Source: Verrucomicrobiaceae bacterium
GTDB taxonomy: Bacteria; Verrucomicrobiota; Verrucomicrobiia; Verrucomicrobiales; Verrucomicrobiaceae
Direction of reading: 5' to 3'
Assembly (NCBI GenBank): GCA_947466075.1
Contig: CANIBP010000002.1
Location: 233,580 to 297,579 of the forward strand
DNA length: 64,000 nt
Part shown: positions 44,414 through 54,167 of the stretch, one piece after another
Position numbering within the stretch: the first letter of the stretch is position 1
How the letters are laid out: every line of letters starts with the position of its first letter
Notes under the pieces: model-generated
What the model was told of the DNA's origin: nothing
Databases searched by the model: none
What the model saw: the letters and a program-made list of their open reading frames with translations, nothing else
Translations under genes and position numbers: made by a program

Positions 44414-47400
44414 AACTCTCCCTTTTCACTTTCACGTTGCTCATCGCATCGCTGTCACTCGCGCAAAATGCGGCGCAGTCAGATGGCTTCAAAAAGATCG
44501 ACCGCAATGGCGATGGCAAGGTCACGCGGGAGGAGATGCCGAAGCTCTTTGATCAGATTGATGCGGACAAAGATGGCGTGGCTTCGGTGGCGGAGTTGAC
44601 GGCGTATTTTGCGAAGGCCAAATCGAGTGCGCCTGCGCCGGGTTCGGCGAATCCGAACGAACCGGCGGCTCGCGGGGCCTTGCCGGACACGGTCGAGAAA
44701 CGAGCCATCACGATCTGGAGCGATGGCACGCGCATGGCGGGTGATCTTTATCAGCCGAAGAACCGCAAGGAAGGCGAGAAGCTGCCCGCCATCGTCTTTT
44801 GCGCGGGCACAGGCGGCACGAAGGGCGGCACGGGCGGACGATTAGGGCCGATCTTTGCGGAGAAAGGCTATGTCGCGCTGGCTTTTGACTATCGCGGTTG
44901 GGGCGAAAGCGAGAGCCAGCTCATGGCCGTGGAGCCACAGCCGAAGCCGGACGAAAAGGGCGAGCTGTCGATTAAAGTGAAAGCCCTGCGCTGGCAGATG
45001 AACTACACCGACCAGACCGAGGACATCCGCGCGGCGATCAGCTTCCTCGCGGGCGAGCCGACGGTGGACCCGCAGCGCATCGGCATCATGGGCAGCAGCT
45101 ACGGCGGCGGTCTCGTGACCTACATGGCGGGCAATGATCCACGGGTGAAATGCGTCGTCGCCCAGGTGCCCGGCCTCGGCGGGGCCAATCGCGACCGTGC
45201 ACAAGCCGCCGCCTATAAGCTGCACACGCAGCAGGCACGCGGCGAGGTCGAGCCTGTGCCGCTCGAAACCGGCAAGATGACCGGCAAGATGGAAAAATAC
45301 TCGAACATGCGGACGAACTCGGCCAAGAGCATCGGCTTCAGCGCCCTCGAAGCCGCCGCGAAGATCGCCGTGCCCGCGCTCTTCGTCGTCGCGGAGAACG
45401 AGGAGTTGAGCAACAACGAAGTCGTCGCCGAAGCCCAGCGTCAGATCGCGGCTCGCGGCGTGCCATCAAAGTATCACGTCGTCAAAGGCATCACCCACTA
45501 CGGCATCTATCGAGAAGGCTTCCAGGAAGCGACCACACTAGAGTTCGCGTGGTTTGAGGAGCATCTCAAGGGCGCGGGGGCGAAACCAGCGGCTCCGGCC
45601 CCTGAGACGCCTCCAGCAGCTAAAACGACTTCGTCCGCCAAGACCACGCCGAATCTCGAAGAGGGCTTCAAGGCGATGGACGCGGACAACAGTGGCAAAC
45701 TCAACTCGGATGAGTTCGCGGCACTGAAACAGACCACGCCTTATTTTCGCGAGCATCCCGATCATCTTGATCCGGCGTTCAAAAAGCTCGATGCGGATGC
45801 AGACGGCGCTTTGACGCTGGAGGAGTATCGAAACATCGCCAAGCCTCGCCAGAGCAAAGGCGGTCAGGGCAAGGCAAAGCGGCAACCAGCGGAAACGGAA
45901 GCTCCAAAGCCATCGGCCAAGGCCTCAGCCGACCAAAGCACGCGCTTCGCCGATGCCGACATCGCGTTCTTTGAGAAGAAGATCCGTCCGGTGCTGATCA
46001 AGAGCTGCTACGAATGCCACAGCGCAGAGGCGGACAAGTTGAAGGCGGGGTTCGCGCTCGATTCGCGGGATGCCTTGCTCAAAGGCGGCGACAGCGGTGT
46101 GGCGGTGGTGCTCGGGAAGCCGGAGGCGAGCTTGCTCATCACGTCGCTGAGTCACGCAGATGAAGATTTGAAGATGCCGCCGGAGAAGCAGGGCGGGAAG
46201 TTGTCGGATTCGGTGATCGCGGACTTCACGGAATGGGTGAAGCGTGGCGTGCCAATGCCGACGAAGCAGGCTGTGACGACCAATGAGAAGATGGAGGCGC
46301 GGCTGGCGCATTGGGCGTTTCAACCGGTGAAGGATGCGCCTGCGCCACCGGTGAAGAACACGGCTTGGCCGCGCTCGGAAGTGGATCGGTTTGTGTTGGA
46401 AGGGTTGGAGGCGAAAGGACTCGCGCCCGTCGCTGATGCAGAACCTGCGGCGTTGCTTCGTCGCGTGCATCTCGACCTGACCGGACTGCCACCAACAGCG
46501 GAGCAGGTCACCGCTTTTCTTACTGCACCGAGCGAGTCTCGCATTGAGGGCGTGATCGATGAACTCATGAAGTCGCCGCAGTTTGGCGAGCGTTGGGGTC
46601 GCCACTGGCTGGATGTGGCGCGATATGCGGAGAGCAGCGGCAAGGAGACAGACTTCGCCTATCCACAGGCGTGGCGGTATCGCGATTATGTGATCAAGGC
46701 ATTCAATCAGGATATGCCCTTTGATCAGTTCATCCGCGAGCAGATCGCGGGCGATTTGTTTGAGGCTCGCGATGACAAGGAGCGTGCCGAGTTGCTCATC
46801 GCGACGGGATTTCTCGCCATCGGGCCGAAGTCGCACATCGGGAAGAATCCGCTCCAGTTTGAAATGGATGTGGTGGACGAGCAGATCGACGCCGTGAGCC
46901 AGGCATTCCTCGGCACCACGATGGCCTGCGCCCGCTGCCACGATCACAAATACGATCCCATCACACAGCGCGACTATTATGCGCTCGCGGGCATCTTCCG
47001 CAGCACCGACACGAAGTTTGGCACGATCAAGCTGGTGCAAAACAACAATGTCAGCCCGCTGGTGCCGCTGCCTGCCGCTGCGGGCCAACCGGATGCGCTG
47101 AAACCTTTGTCGGCAGGCGAACGTCGTCGATTGCAGTCCATCGTCGATCAAGGCTCGGCGCGCCTTAAGGAGATGACTCGCAACAAGGATTTCGCCACGA
47201 CGGAGTTTGTGCAGACGCGGCTTCGCACCCAGACATCCGCCGCGCATCTCGCGGCCTACGAGGCCGACGGCACACCGAAGCAGTTCGCCACTTGCGTGCT
47301 GGAGCGCGAGCAGCCGCGCGACTCTGCGCTGTTGTTGCGCGGTGAAGTGGAGAAACCCGGCGACATGGTGCCGCGTGGTTTGCCGATGCTCGCGAAATCG

Positions 47401-47988
47401 AGCAACGAGATCGCGCAAGGCAGCGGCCGCAAAGAACTCGCGTCGTGGATTTCATCGCCGGAAAATCCGCTCTCGGCGCGTGTCATCGTGAATCGCGTGT
47501 GGCTGCATCTCTTCTGCCAGGGCATTGTCGCTGCGCCTGACAACTTCGGTTTGTCGGGACAAGCGCCCACACACCCCGCGCTGCTCGATCACCTCGCCAC
47601 GCGCTTCATGAAGGAGGGCTGGTCGGTGAAGAAACTCATCCGCGAGCTGATGACGAGCCGCGTGTATGCGCTGAGCACCGCGCACGACGCGAAGAACTTC
47701 GAGGTCGATCCCGACAACACCTTGCTCTGGCGCATGACGCCACGCCGACTCGATGCCGAGTCCATCGGCGATGCCATGCTGCTCACCGCTGGCAAGCTCG
47801 ACCTCACGCCGCCCACCGCCATGCAGGCCCGTCGAGCCAATGAGGAGAATAACCAGCGTGCCAACAACTTCCCCGTGAACCCCGACGCCCGCATGTCCAA
47901 TCTCCTGCTCACCATGATGCAGACGATGGGTTTGAAGGATGACCATTTTGCCGACAGCACCGCGCCCATAACTCAATTGCTAACTTGA
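44410..47988 (+). CDS. EF-hand / alpha-beta hydrolase / PSCyt1-DUF1549-DUF1553 fusion with atypical end
   Basis: 1192 residues from the ATG at 44410. Order: signal peptide (LSLFTFTLLIASLSLAQ); EF-hand DRNGDGKVTREE (31-42) and DADKDGVASVAE (51-62); alpha/beta hydrolase 95-385 with GIMGSSYGGGLVTY (Ser230) and ITHYGIY (His363); two more EF loops near 424 and 461; then PSCyt1 with the haem site CYECH (533-537), DUF1549 (HLDLTGLPPTAEQV, FGERWGRHWLDVARYA) with a second site CARCHDHKYDP (840-), and DUF1553 (VNRVWLHLFCQG, LLWRMTPRRLDAESIGDAML). About 150 residues normally at the end of DUF1553 are missing; the last 40 (SNLLLTMMQTMG, DHFADSTAPI) instead resemble the end of DUF1552 proteins. It overlaps the LTxxQ gene by four bases. 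Confidence 0.85.
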   Translation: MKLSLFTFTLLIASLSLAQNAAQSDGFKKIDRNGDGKVTREEMPKLFDQIDADKDGVASVAELTAYFAKAKSSAPAPGSANPNEPAARGALPDTVEKRAITIWSDGTRMAGDLYQPKNRKEGEKLPAIVFCAGTGGTKGGTGGRLGPIFAEKGYVALAFDYRGWGESESQLMAVEPQPKPDEKGELSIKVKALRWQMNYTDQTEDIRAAISFLAGEPTVDPQRIGIMGSSYGGGLVTYMAGNDPRVKCVVAQVPGLGGANRDRAQAAAYKLHTQQARGEVEPVPLETGKMTGKMEKYSNMRTNSAKSIGFSALEAAAKIAVPALFVVAENEELSNNEVVAEAQRQIAARGVPSKYHVVKGITHYGIYREGFQEATTLEFAWFEEHLKGAGAKPAAPAPETPPAAKTTSSAKTTPNLEEGFKAMDADNSGKLNSDEFAALKQTTPYFREHPDHLDPAFKKLDADADGALTLEEYRNIAKPRQSKGGQGKAKRQPAETEAPKPSAKASADQSTRFADADIAFFEKKIRPVLIKSCYECHSAEADKLKAGFALDSRDALLKGGDSGVAVVLGKPEASLLITSLSHADEDLKMPPEKQGGKLSDSVIADFTEWVKRGVPMPTKQAVTTNEKMEARLAHWAFQPVKDAPAPPVKNTAWPRSEVDRFVLEGLEAKGLAPVADAEPAALLRRVHLDLTGLPPTAEQVTAFLTAPSESRIEGVIDELMKSPQFGERWGRHWLDVARYAESSGKETDFAYPQAWRYRDYVIKAFNQDMPFDQFIREQIAGDLFEARDDKERAELLIATGFLAIGPKSHIGKNPLQFEMDVVDEQIDAVSQAFLGTTMACARCHDHKYDPITQRDYYALAGIFRSTDTKFGTIKLVQNNNVSPLVPLPAAAGQPDALKPLSAGERRRLQSIVDQGSARLKEMTRNKDFATTEFVQTRLRTQTSAAHLAAYEADGTPKQFATCVLEREQPRDSALLLRGEVEKPGDMVPRGLPMLAKSSNEIAQGSGRKELASWISSPENPLSARVIVNRVWLHLFCQGIVAAPDNFGLSGQAPTHPALLDHLATRFMKEGWSVKKLIRELMTSRVYALSTAHDAKNFEVDPDNTLLWRMTPRRLDAESIGDAMLLTAGKLDLTPPTAMQARRANEENNQRANNFPVNPDARMSNLLLTMMQTMGLKDDHFADSTAPITQLLT

Positions 47989-50523
47989 TTGATACCGCAT
48001 CTCCTCATCCCCCTCCTTTGCCTCCACGCCACTTGTCTTCTCAGCGCCGAATGGAAGGAAGCGCATCATGATGGCGGCACCTTCTCGTATCAGGAAATCA
48101 GCGGCGACTTCGATCTGCAAGCGAGCCTCACGCATCTGCCGGAGCATGGGCGCGTTGCCTTGATGGTGCGCGAAAGCCTTGCTGCCGATGCGCGCTTCGA
48201 GTTGATCTATGTGATGCCCGATGGCCGCGTGGGCACGGATGCAAAGGTGGGCGCTGGCTTCTACCAGTCGCCGGGTAAATCGGAGTCGGCCAAGCCGCTG
48301 CCGTTGCGACTGCGGGCGACGCGGTATGGCGATGAGATCGGCCTTTCGGTGGTGGATGCGCAGCCTTGCACGCCGCCGCGCATTCATGATCACGCCACCG
48401 TGCATGGGCTGGCGGGCAAGGTGTTTGCCGGCGTATTTTACACCTCGGATGGTGAGAAGAAATCGGCGAGCGTGAGTGATGTGAGCTTGAAGCCACTCGT
48501 GCTGAGCTACCGCACCTCATGGCTGGGGAACTCGCTCGCAGGCTCAGCGCGGGGGATTCAGCAGCAGGCGCAAGGCATCGCGGTCGAGCCGGTGTCGGGT
48601 CGCATCTACCTCAACGCACACGGCGACGAGGGTGACAAATTCGGCGGCATCTATTCGGCGGACGGCGACCAAATCAGCCGCACGGAGAACAGCAAACTGC
48701 TGCGTCGCTCTGGCTATGGCATCGCAGTCACGCCGGAGTTCGTTTTCCGTGTCTGCCAGGATGAAGGAAAGGCGAAGACCGGCGGCAAGCGGCGCTTCTT
48801 CATCAGCAAGACGAATGCGATGGGCGCGAGCGTGGTGATCCCGAATGCGGATGCGATGAAGCATCTGCGCATCGTCAACACGACGGGCCATCCACGCGGA
48901 GTCGCCGCATCGGTAACGAAGCGCGAGGTGTATGTGAGCAACACGCCGGAGAATGAAGTGCTCGTCTTCGATTTCGATTTGAAGCTGCTGCGCAGGTTCC
49001 CCTCCACGCGACCCGGCGCGATGGCGTTGGCGAAAAATGGCGATCTCTGGATCATCGAGCGGGGCGGCGACACTGAGCCGCCCGCCTTGTGCCGCTACAC
49101 CGCTGCGGGTGTGAAACTCGCCGCGCATGGCACCGGACTCGTGATGCCCGAAGGCATCGCCGTGGCACCCGATGGTCGTGTGTGGGTGGCAGAGTCGGGG
49201 CCGCGCAGCCAGTTCTTCATCTTTAGCGATGATGGCAAACCCGTTGCGACCTTCGGCGCTAAAGGCGGCGTGTGGTCGAGCTTCGATGGCACCGTGCCGG
49301 GAGCCGTGCATCCGCTGAAGTTCAACCGACCCGTCGGCATCGGCTTCGATTCACAAGGCAACATCATCACCGCCGCAGGCAAGCTCGATGACGAAGCCGG
49401 CACCGGCGACATCCACACCACCGAGCTGCGCAAGTTCACGCCCGATGGCAAGCTCATCTGGGAGCGCCACGGCCTGGAGCCGATGGACATCGGCGCGCCG
49501 CAGCCCGGCACCGATGGCCGCATCATCTACACCGACCTGCATCGCTATGAGTTCGATGGCAAAGCGCCCGCGAAGTATGCGGCCTTCACCATGGACCTGT
49601 GGAAGCATCCTGAAGACCCGCGTCAGCTTGAGAAGATGACTGGAGCCATCGTGCGCAACATCGGCGAGCAAAAGCTCCTATTCACCGTGGCCAACACCGG
49701 CCAAGCACTCGCCACTTATCGCTTTGCAAAGGATAGCGAGATCGCCATCCCCACGATGCTGCTGCACATCGGCGAAGGCAAAACTCGGTTCAAACCAAAG
49801 CAAGCCCCCGAGGCCGATCACTGGCTCTGGCGCGATGCCAATAACGATGGCCGCATGGATGCTGCGGAGTTCCTCAACACTGATGCGACAGAGAAGACGC
49901 GAGACATCTTCATCGACGAAGCAGGCGGCATTTGGATCACCACCAAAGCCGCCGACGCTGGCTTCCTTTACTTGCCCTGCGCCGGACTCGATGTCCACGG
50001 AGCACCGCTCTATGATTGGCCGAAACATCAACGCTTCACCCCACCGCCAGCCTTTGCCGAAGTCGGTCGCGCATTCTATGAAGTCAGCAGCGACACGCTC
50101 TATCTCGGCGGCTTCATCGAAGACCAGCCACGCGAGGGCAAGGAGTTCAAGCAATTCGGGAACGACGTGCGCGCCTACACCGGCTGGCTCAAAGGCGAGC
50201 GCCGCGAGTCACTGAAACTCACCCTGCCCTACGTGCCCAAAGGCAAAGGCGGGCACGAAGCCTTCTCCGCGCAGAACCTCTGGGTGGCGGGCGACTACGT
50301 CTTCATCGGCATCAGCGCCAGCGCCGAGGTCATCGCGTATGATCGCCACAGTGGTGCGATGAAGAAGGTCTTCGTCGCCGGGCCAGAGGTAGGTGGTCGT
50401 GCAGGCTTGCTTGACTTGACCTATGCGCTCAATGCCATCCAGCGAAAGGACGGCAGCTATCAGTTGCTCCTGGAGTCCAACGATCAGGCGAAGATTTTGA
50501 TTTATGAATGGGATGGGAAGTGA
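47989..50523 (+). CDS. Exported NHL/beta-propeller protein with N-terminal laminin-G-like domain
   Basis: 844 residues from a TTG start placed directly after the previous stop codon; it gives a signal-like segment (IPHLLIPLLCLHATCLLSAE). The first 170 residues (SYQEISGDFDLQASLTHLPE) resemble DUF1349 / concanavalin-like folds. The rest has repeated propeller blades (QGIAVEPVSGRIYLNAHGDE, EGIAVAPDGRVWVAESG, VGIGFDSQGNIITAAGKLDD) and an EF-hand-like loop DANNDGRMDAAE. Probably a carbohydrate-binding or structural partner. The start is uncertain because no ATG or ribosome site is obvious. Confidence 0.8.
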   Translation: MIPHLLIPLLCLHATCLLSAEWKEAHHDGGTFSYQEISGDFDLQASLTHLPEHGRVALMVRESLAADARFELIYVMPDGRVGTDAKVGAGFYQSPGKSESAKPLPLRLRATRYGDEIGLSVVDAQPCTPPRIHDHATVHGLAGKVFAGVFYTSDGEKKSASVSDVSLKPLVLSYRTSWLGNSLAGSARGIQQQAQGIAVEPVSGRIYLNAHGDEGDKFGGIYSADGDQISRTENSKLLRRSGYGIAVTPEFVFRVCQDEGKAKTGGKRRFFISKTNAMGASVVIPNADAMKHLRIVNTTGHPRGVAASVTKREVYVSNTPENEVLVFDFDLKLLRRFPSTRPGAMALAKNGDLWIIERGGDTEPPALCRYTAAGVKLAAHGTGLVMPEGIAVAPDGRVWVAESGPRSQFFIFSDDGKPVATFGAKGGVWSSFDGTVPGAVHPLKFNRPVGIGFDSQGNIITAAGKLDDEAGTGDIHTTELRKFTPDGKLIWERHGLEPMDIGAPQPGTDGRIIYTDLHRYEFDGKAPAKYAAFTMDLWKHPEDPRQLEKMTGAIVRNIGEQKLLFTVANTGQALATYRFAKDSEIAIPTMLLHIGEGKTRFKPKQAPEADHWLWRDANNDGRMDAAEFLNTDATEKTRDIFIDEAGGIWITTKAADAGFLYLPCAGLDVHGAPLYDWPKHQRFTPPPAFAEVGRAFYEVSSDTLYLGGFIEDQPREGKEFKQFGNDVRAYTGWLKGERRESLKLTLPYVPKGKGGHEAFSAQNLWVAGDYVFIGISASAEVIAYDRHSGAMKKVFVAGPEVGGRAGLLDLTYALNAIQRKDGSYQLLLESNDQAKILIYEWDGK

Positions 50524-50555
50524 GGCGCGATCTCGATCAATATAGACAACAACCT

Positions 50556-52646
50556 ATGCTGAACCCTTTTCGCCACTTTACTACTGCCACGCTGCTGCTC
50601 TGGCTCCTTGCCCCGTGCGCTCTGCTCCATGCGGCAAAAACCAACATCCTCCTCATCCTTGCCGATGACATGGGATTCTCGGACCTCGGCTGCTACGGCG
50701 GTGAGATTGCGACGCCGAATCTGGACCGGCTCGCCGCGAACGGGCTGCGCTTCACTTCCTTCTACAATTCCGCGAAGTGCGAGCCGACGCGCGCCTCCCT
50801 GATGAGCGGCCAGTATTGGCAGGACTGTGGACTCGGTGTGAAACGCGGGCTGACGATGGGGCAGGCGATGAAGTCGGCGGGCTACGACACGTTCGCGCTG
50901 GGCAAGTGGCACCTCGATGGGAATCCGGTCGAGCGCGGTTTCGATAATTACTTCGGCCATCTCGGCGGCGGCAGTGACTACTTCAAAGGCAGCCGGACGC
51001 ATCGACTCGACGACAAGCCATTCGTGCCCGCGAACGATGGCAAATTCTACACCACCGATGCCAATGCGGACTACGCGATCAAATTCATCGGCGAGGCTCA
51101 CGCGCAGCATCCCGGCAGACCGTTCTTCACCTACCTCGCCTTCAATGCACCGCACGCGTCGTTGCAGGCGTGGCCGGAGGACATCGCAAAGTATCGCGGC
51201 AAGTATCGCATCGGCTGGGACAAGCTGCGCGAGCAGCGATATCGAAAGCAAATCGAACTCGGCATCACGAAAAAGGAATGGACGCTCTCGCCGCGGCCCG
51301 AGACGATCCCGGCGTGGGATTCGCTGACCGAGGCGGAGAAGGATTTTGAAGACGCGCGCATGGCCGTGTATGCCGCGCAGGTGGACCGGATGGATCTGGC
51401 CATCGGCCGCGTGCTCGCGAAGATCAAGGCACTCGGCGAGGAAGATAACACGCTCGTCATCTTCCTCAGTGACAACGGTGCCAGTCCCTATGATCACGGC
51501 AAGGTCACTGCTCGCAAAATCGAGTCGCTGCTCGCTGGCACCTCGAATCTCGGCTACGGAGTCGGCTGGGCAAATGTGAGCGAGACGCCCTTCCGCCACT
51601 ACAAGCGCAACATGTTCAACGGTGGCAGTTCCACGGCTTGCATCGCTTCCTGGCCCGCCGTGGTGAAGCAACGCGGCGGCATCACCGACCAGCGTGGGCA
51701 TATCATTGATCTGATGGCGACGATTGTCGATGTCGGTGGTGGAAGCTGGCCCACCGAACATGCAGGCGAAACCATCGCGCCACTTCCGGGCAAGAGTCTG
51801 CGCCCGATTCTCCTGGGCGAACAGCGCAAGCAGCACGAGTTCCTTTACTTCCAACTCTTCGATAATCGCGCCGTGATTGAGGGCGACATGAAGCTCGTCT
51901 CCGACTGGGGCCGTCCGTGGGAGTTATTCAATCTCGCAGCCGACCGCACCGAACTTCACGATCTCACGAAAGCCCAGCACGAGCAGGCAGCTCGTCTTGA
52001 GAAGCTCTGGAACACTTGGTCGGACCAGACAAACACACGACTCCGCAGCGCTGGAGGCGAGCCCATTTACCGGCATCAAATGGATGAGCAAGAAAAGTTC
52101 GTCGGTGGTGGCAGCGATAGTGGTGACGAGGAGATGGAGAAGCCCAAGAACAAGAAGAAGGGCAAAAAGGCAGACAAGAAAACCCCAGAAGCGGCACCAA
52201 CTCCGGCACCCGCGCCATCCACGGTTCCAGCGCCAGCACCTACTGCTAAGGTTAAGCCGATCCGCGCCCGCGTTGACACCAAGCTCGCGATTGAGAAAGA
52301 ACAACTCGTTCTCACAAGCACCGGAGATAAACCAGGATTGACCTTCGATGTGTCGGACATCAAAACCGCTGGCCCCTACACGCTCACCTTTCGCATTCAA
52401 AGCAACGCCAGTGGCGATGGCGCAATCTACTGGACCACCGACGCGAAATCCTCGCTGCCCAAGGGCGTGCACCAAACCTTCAAGGTCACGCACGACGGCC
52501 AGTGGCACGACATCACGCTCAACCTCGCCGAACTCAAAATCCTCCACGCCCTGCGCCTCGATCCCTGCGCGGGCAAGGGCGTCGTGCGCCTCGACTCACT
52601 GCAACTCAAGGACGCCACCGGCAAGACCCTCAAACAATGGCCTTAA
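50556..52646 (+). CDS. Exported type I sulfatase with C-terminal binding domain
   Basis: 696 residues from the ATG at 50556. Signal peptide TATLLLWLLAPCALLHAA. The formylglycine motif is CEPTR (Cys75), a valid C-x-P-x-R with Glu in place of the usual Ser/Thr; GKWHLDGNPVERGFDNYFG and IFLSDNGASPYDHG complete the site. After the sulfatase part comes a lysine-rich linker (KPKNKKKGKKADKK), a Pro/Ala linker, and a beta-sandwich of about 130 residues (YTLTFRIQSNASGDGAIYWT; VRLDSLQLKDATGK) that looks like a carbohydrate-binding module. Nineteen bases precede the next sulfatase. Confidence 0.93.
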   Translation: MLNPFRHFTTATLLLWLLAPCALLHAAKTNILLILADDMGFSDLGCYGGEIATPNLDRLAANGLRFTSFYNSAKCEPTRASLMSGQYWQDCGLGVKRGLTMGQAMKSAGYDTFALGKWHLDGNPVERGFDNYFGHLGGGSDYFKGSRTHRLDDKPFVPANDGKFYTTDANADYAIKFIGEAHAQHPGRPFFTYLAFNAPHASLQAWPEDIAKYRGKYRIGWDKLREQRYRKQIELGITKKEWTLSPRPETIPAWDSLTEAEKDFEDARMAVYAAQVDRMDLAIGRVLAKIKALGEEDNTLVIFLSDNGASPYDHGKVTARKIESLLAGTSNLGYGVGWANVSETPFRHYKRNMFNGGSSTACIASWPAVVKQRGGITDQRGHIIDLMATIVDVGGGSWPTEHAGETIAPLPGKSLRPILLGEQRKQHEFLYFQLFDNRAVIEGDMKLVSDWGRPWELFNLAADRTELHDLTKAQHEQAARLEKLWNTWSDQTNTRLRSAGGEPIYRHQMDEQEKFVGGGSDSGDEEMEKPKNKKKGKKADKKTPEAAPTPAPAPSTVPAPAPTAKVKPIRARVDTKLAIEKEQLVLTSTGDKPGLTFDVSDIKTAGPYTLTFRIQSNASGDGAIYWTTDAKSSLPKGVHQTFKVTHDGQWHDITLNLAELKILHALRLDPCAGKGVVRLDSLQLKDATGKTLKQWP

Positions 52647-52665
52647 TCTCAGTCCCATCTTTCCC

Positions 52666-54036
52666 ATGAAATCACTCCCGATACTTTTCGCCTCCGTTTG
52701 TTTGTTCAGCATTCCACTTGTCGCTGCTGAGACTGCCGGGGCCAAGCCGAACATCATCTATCTGCTTTCCGACGACATGGGCTACAGCGACGTTGGGTTT
52801 AACGGTTGCAAAGACATCCTGACTCCAAATCTGGATCGGCTCGCAAAACAGGGAGCGGTCCTGGAGTGCCTGTATGGCCAGCCGGTTTGCTCGCCGACGC
52901 GTGCCGCGCTGCTAACTGGACGGTATCCGACCCACACGGGCGTCTATAACGTGGTGAGCGCCATGAAAGCCGAGGCTTGGCCACTGCCGCTGGCCGAACG
53001 CACTCTGGCCCAGGCGCTCCATGAAGTCGGCTATACCACGGCCATTTGCGGGAAATGGCATCTGGGCGAGGCTAAGCCTGAATTCATGCCCACCCAGCGC
53101 GGTTTTGACCACCAGTTCGGCTTTATGGGCGGCACCATCAATTCCTTCACACACGCAGGTGGGGCCGGTAGCGACCCTTCCAAGCCGACAGACTGGTATC
53201 GTGACGACATTGCGTCGGAAGACACGGGTTACTCCACGCACCTCATCACCCAGGAGGCATGCCGCCTCATCCGCGAGCAGCCCGCCGACAAGCCGCTTTT
53301 TCTCTACGTGGCTCCCAATGCGGTCCACACACCCTGGCTATCGCCGGATGAATACAAGCAAACTTACGCCCATCTCTCCAAACGCCGAATGGAACTGGCC
53401 GGCATGACCTCCGCCCTGGACGAAGGCATTGGAAAAATCATCGCCGCGCTGACGGAAAAGGGGATGATGAACAATACGCTCATTATTTACTCCACAGACA
53501 ACGGCGGCCCGAGCTGGGACGACGTCGCAACCAATGGCTCTCTGCGTGGTGGCAAGGCTGACATTTACGAAGGCGGGTTTCGCATCGGGGCCTTCGCCGT
53601 CTGGCCGGGAAAAATTCCCGCTGGCATTCATATCAAAGAGCCGCTGCACGTCGTGGATTGGTTTCCCACGCTTTGCAAGCTTGCAGGCGCATCGGTCGCT
53701 CAACCACTCCCGCTTGATGGCTCGGATATATGGCCCGTGTTAAGCCAAGGAGCAAAATCGCCTCACGAGGATATTCTTCTGGTGGGTTCACGCGCCGGGC
53801 AATCAGCCATTCGGATGGGAGATTGGAAGTTGTTGGTTAATCCGATGGAGTTTAAGCGGGATGTGCAGTGCAGTCCGGTGGAACTATACAACTTGTCCGA
53901 TGATATCGGCGAGAAGACCAACCTAGCCGCCGCGCAACCCGAGCGGGTGAAGCAGATGCGCGCGCGGCTGGATGCGCTGATCGCCAGCCCAGCCAACCCC
54001 GATTACCTGCAACCGAAAAAGAAGAAGGCTAAGTAA
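52666..54036 (+). CDS. Exported type I sulfatase
   Basis: 456 residues from the ATG at 52666; the frame to 52348 overlaps the previous gene and is discarded. Signal peptide LPILFASVCLFSIPLVAAE. Formylglycine motif CSPTR (Cys75) in YGQPVCSPTRAALLTGRYPT; CGKWHLGEAKPEFMPTQRGF; NAVHTPW; STDNGGPSWDDVATNGSLRG. The end is QPKKKKAK, a lysine tail shared with other sulfatases in the window. Confidence 0.95.
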   Translation: MKSLPILFASVCLFSIPLVAAETAGAKPNIIYLLSDDMGYSDVGFNGCKDILTPNLDRLAKQGAVLECLYGQPVCSPTRAALLTGRYPTHTGVYNVVSAMKAEAWPLPLAERTLAQALHEVGYTTAICGKWHLGEAKPEFMPTQRGFDHQFGFMGGTINSFTHAGGAGSDPSKPTDWYRDDIASEDTGYSTHLITQEACRLIREQPADKPLFLYVAPNAVHTPWLSPDEYKQTYAHLSKRRMELAGMTSALDEGIGKIIAALTEKGMMNNTLIIYSTDNGGPSWDDVATNGSLRGGKADIYEGGFRIGAFAVWPGKIPAGIHIKEPLHVVDWFPTLCKLAGASVAQPLPLDGSDIWPVLSQGAKSPHEDILLVGSRAGQSAIRMGDWKLLVNPMEFKRDVQCSPVELYNLSDDIGEKTNLAAAQPERVKQMRARLDALIASPANPDYLQPKKKKAK

Positions 54037-54167
54037 GCGACATCCCCAGAGTGATCATACCTCAGACTGACTTTGCCAAATGATGAAACTTCAGCCGCCC
54101 GGCCTCAGCGTCTAGCCCACGGCCAAAACGGCAGGAGATTACTTTCTCAAGAAACCGCATTTTAAAC
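54037..54167. other. Gap inside the sulfatase array
   Basis: 131 bases, the longest gap inside the sulfatase array. There is a GGCAGGAGA stretch about 35 bases before the next ATG, too far to act as its ribosome site. No clear terminator hairpin is visible. A promoter for the third and fourth sulfatases could lie here. Confidence 0.4.

Noticed and set aside
45925..47418. Minus-strand frame of 497 codons opposite the PSCyt fusion
   Set aside because: Antisense to a well-supported gene with haem motifs; Arg/His-rich composition typical of the reverse frame of GC-rich coding DNA.
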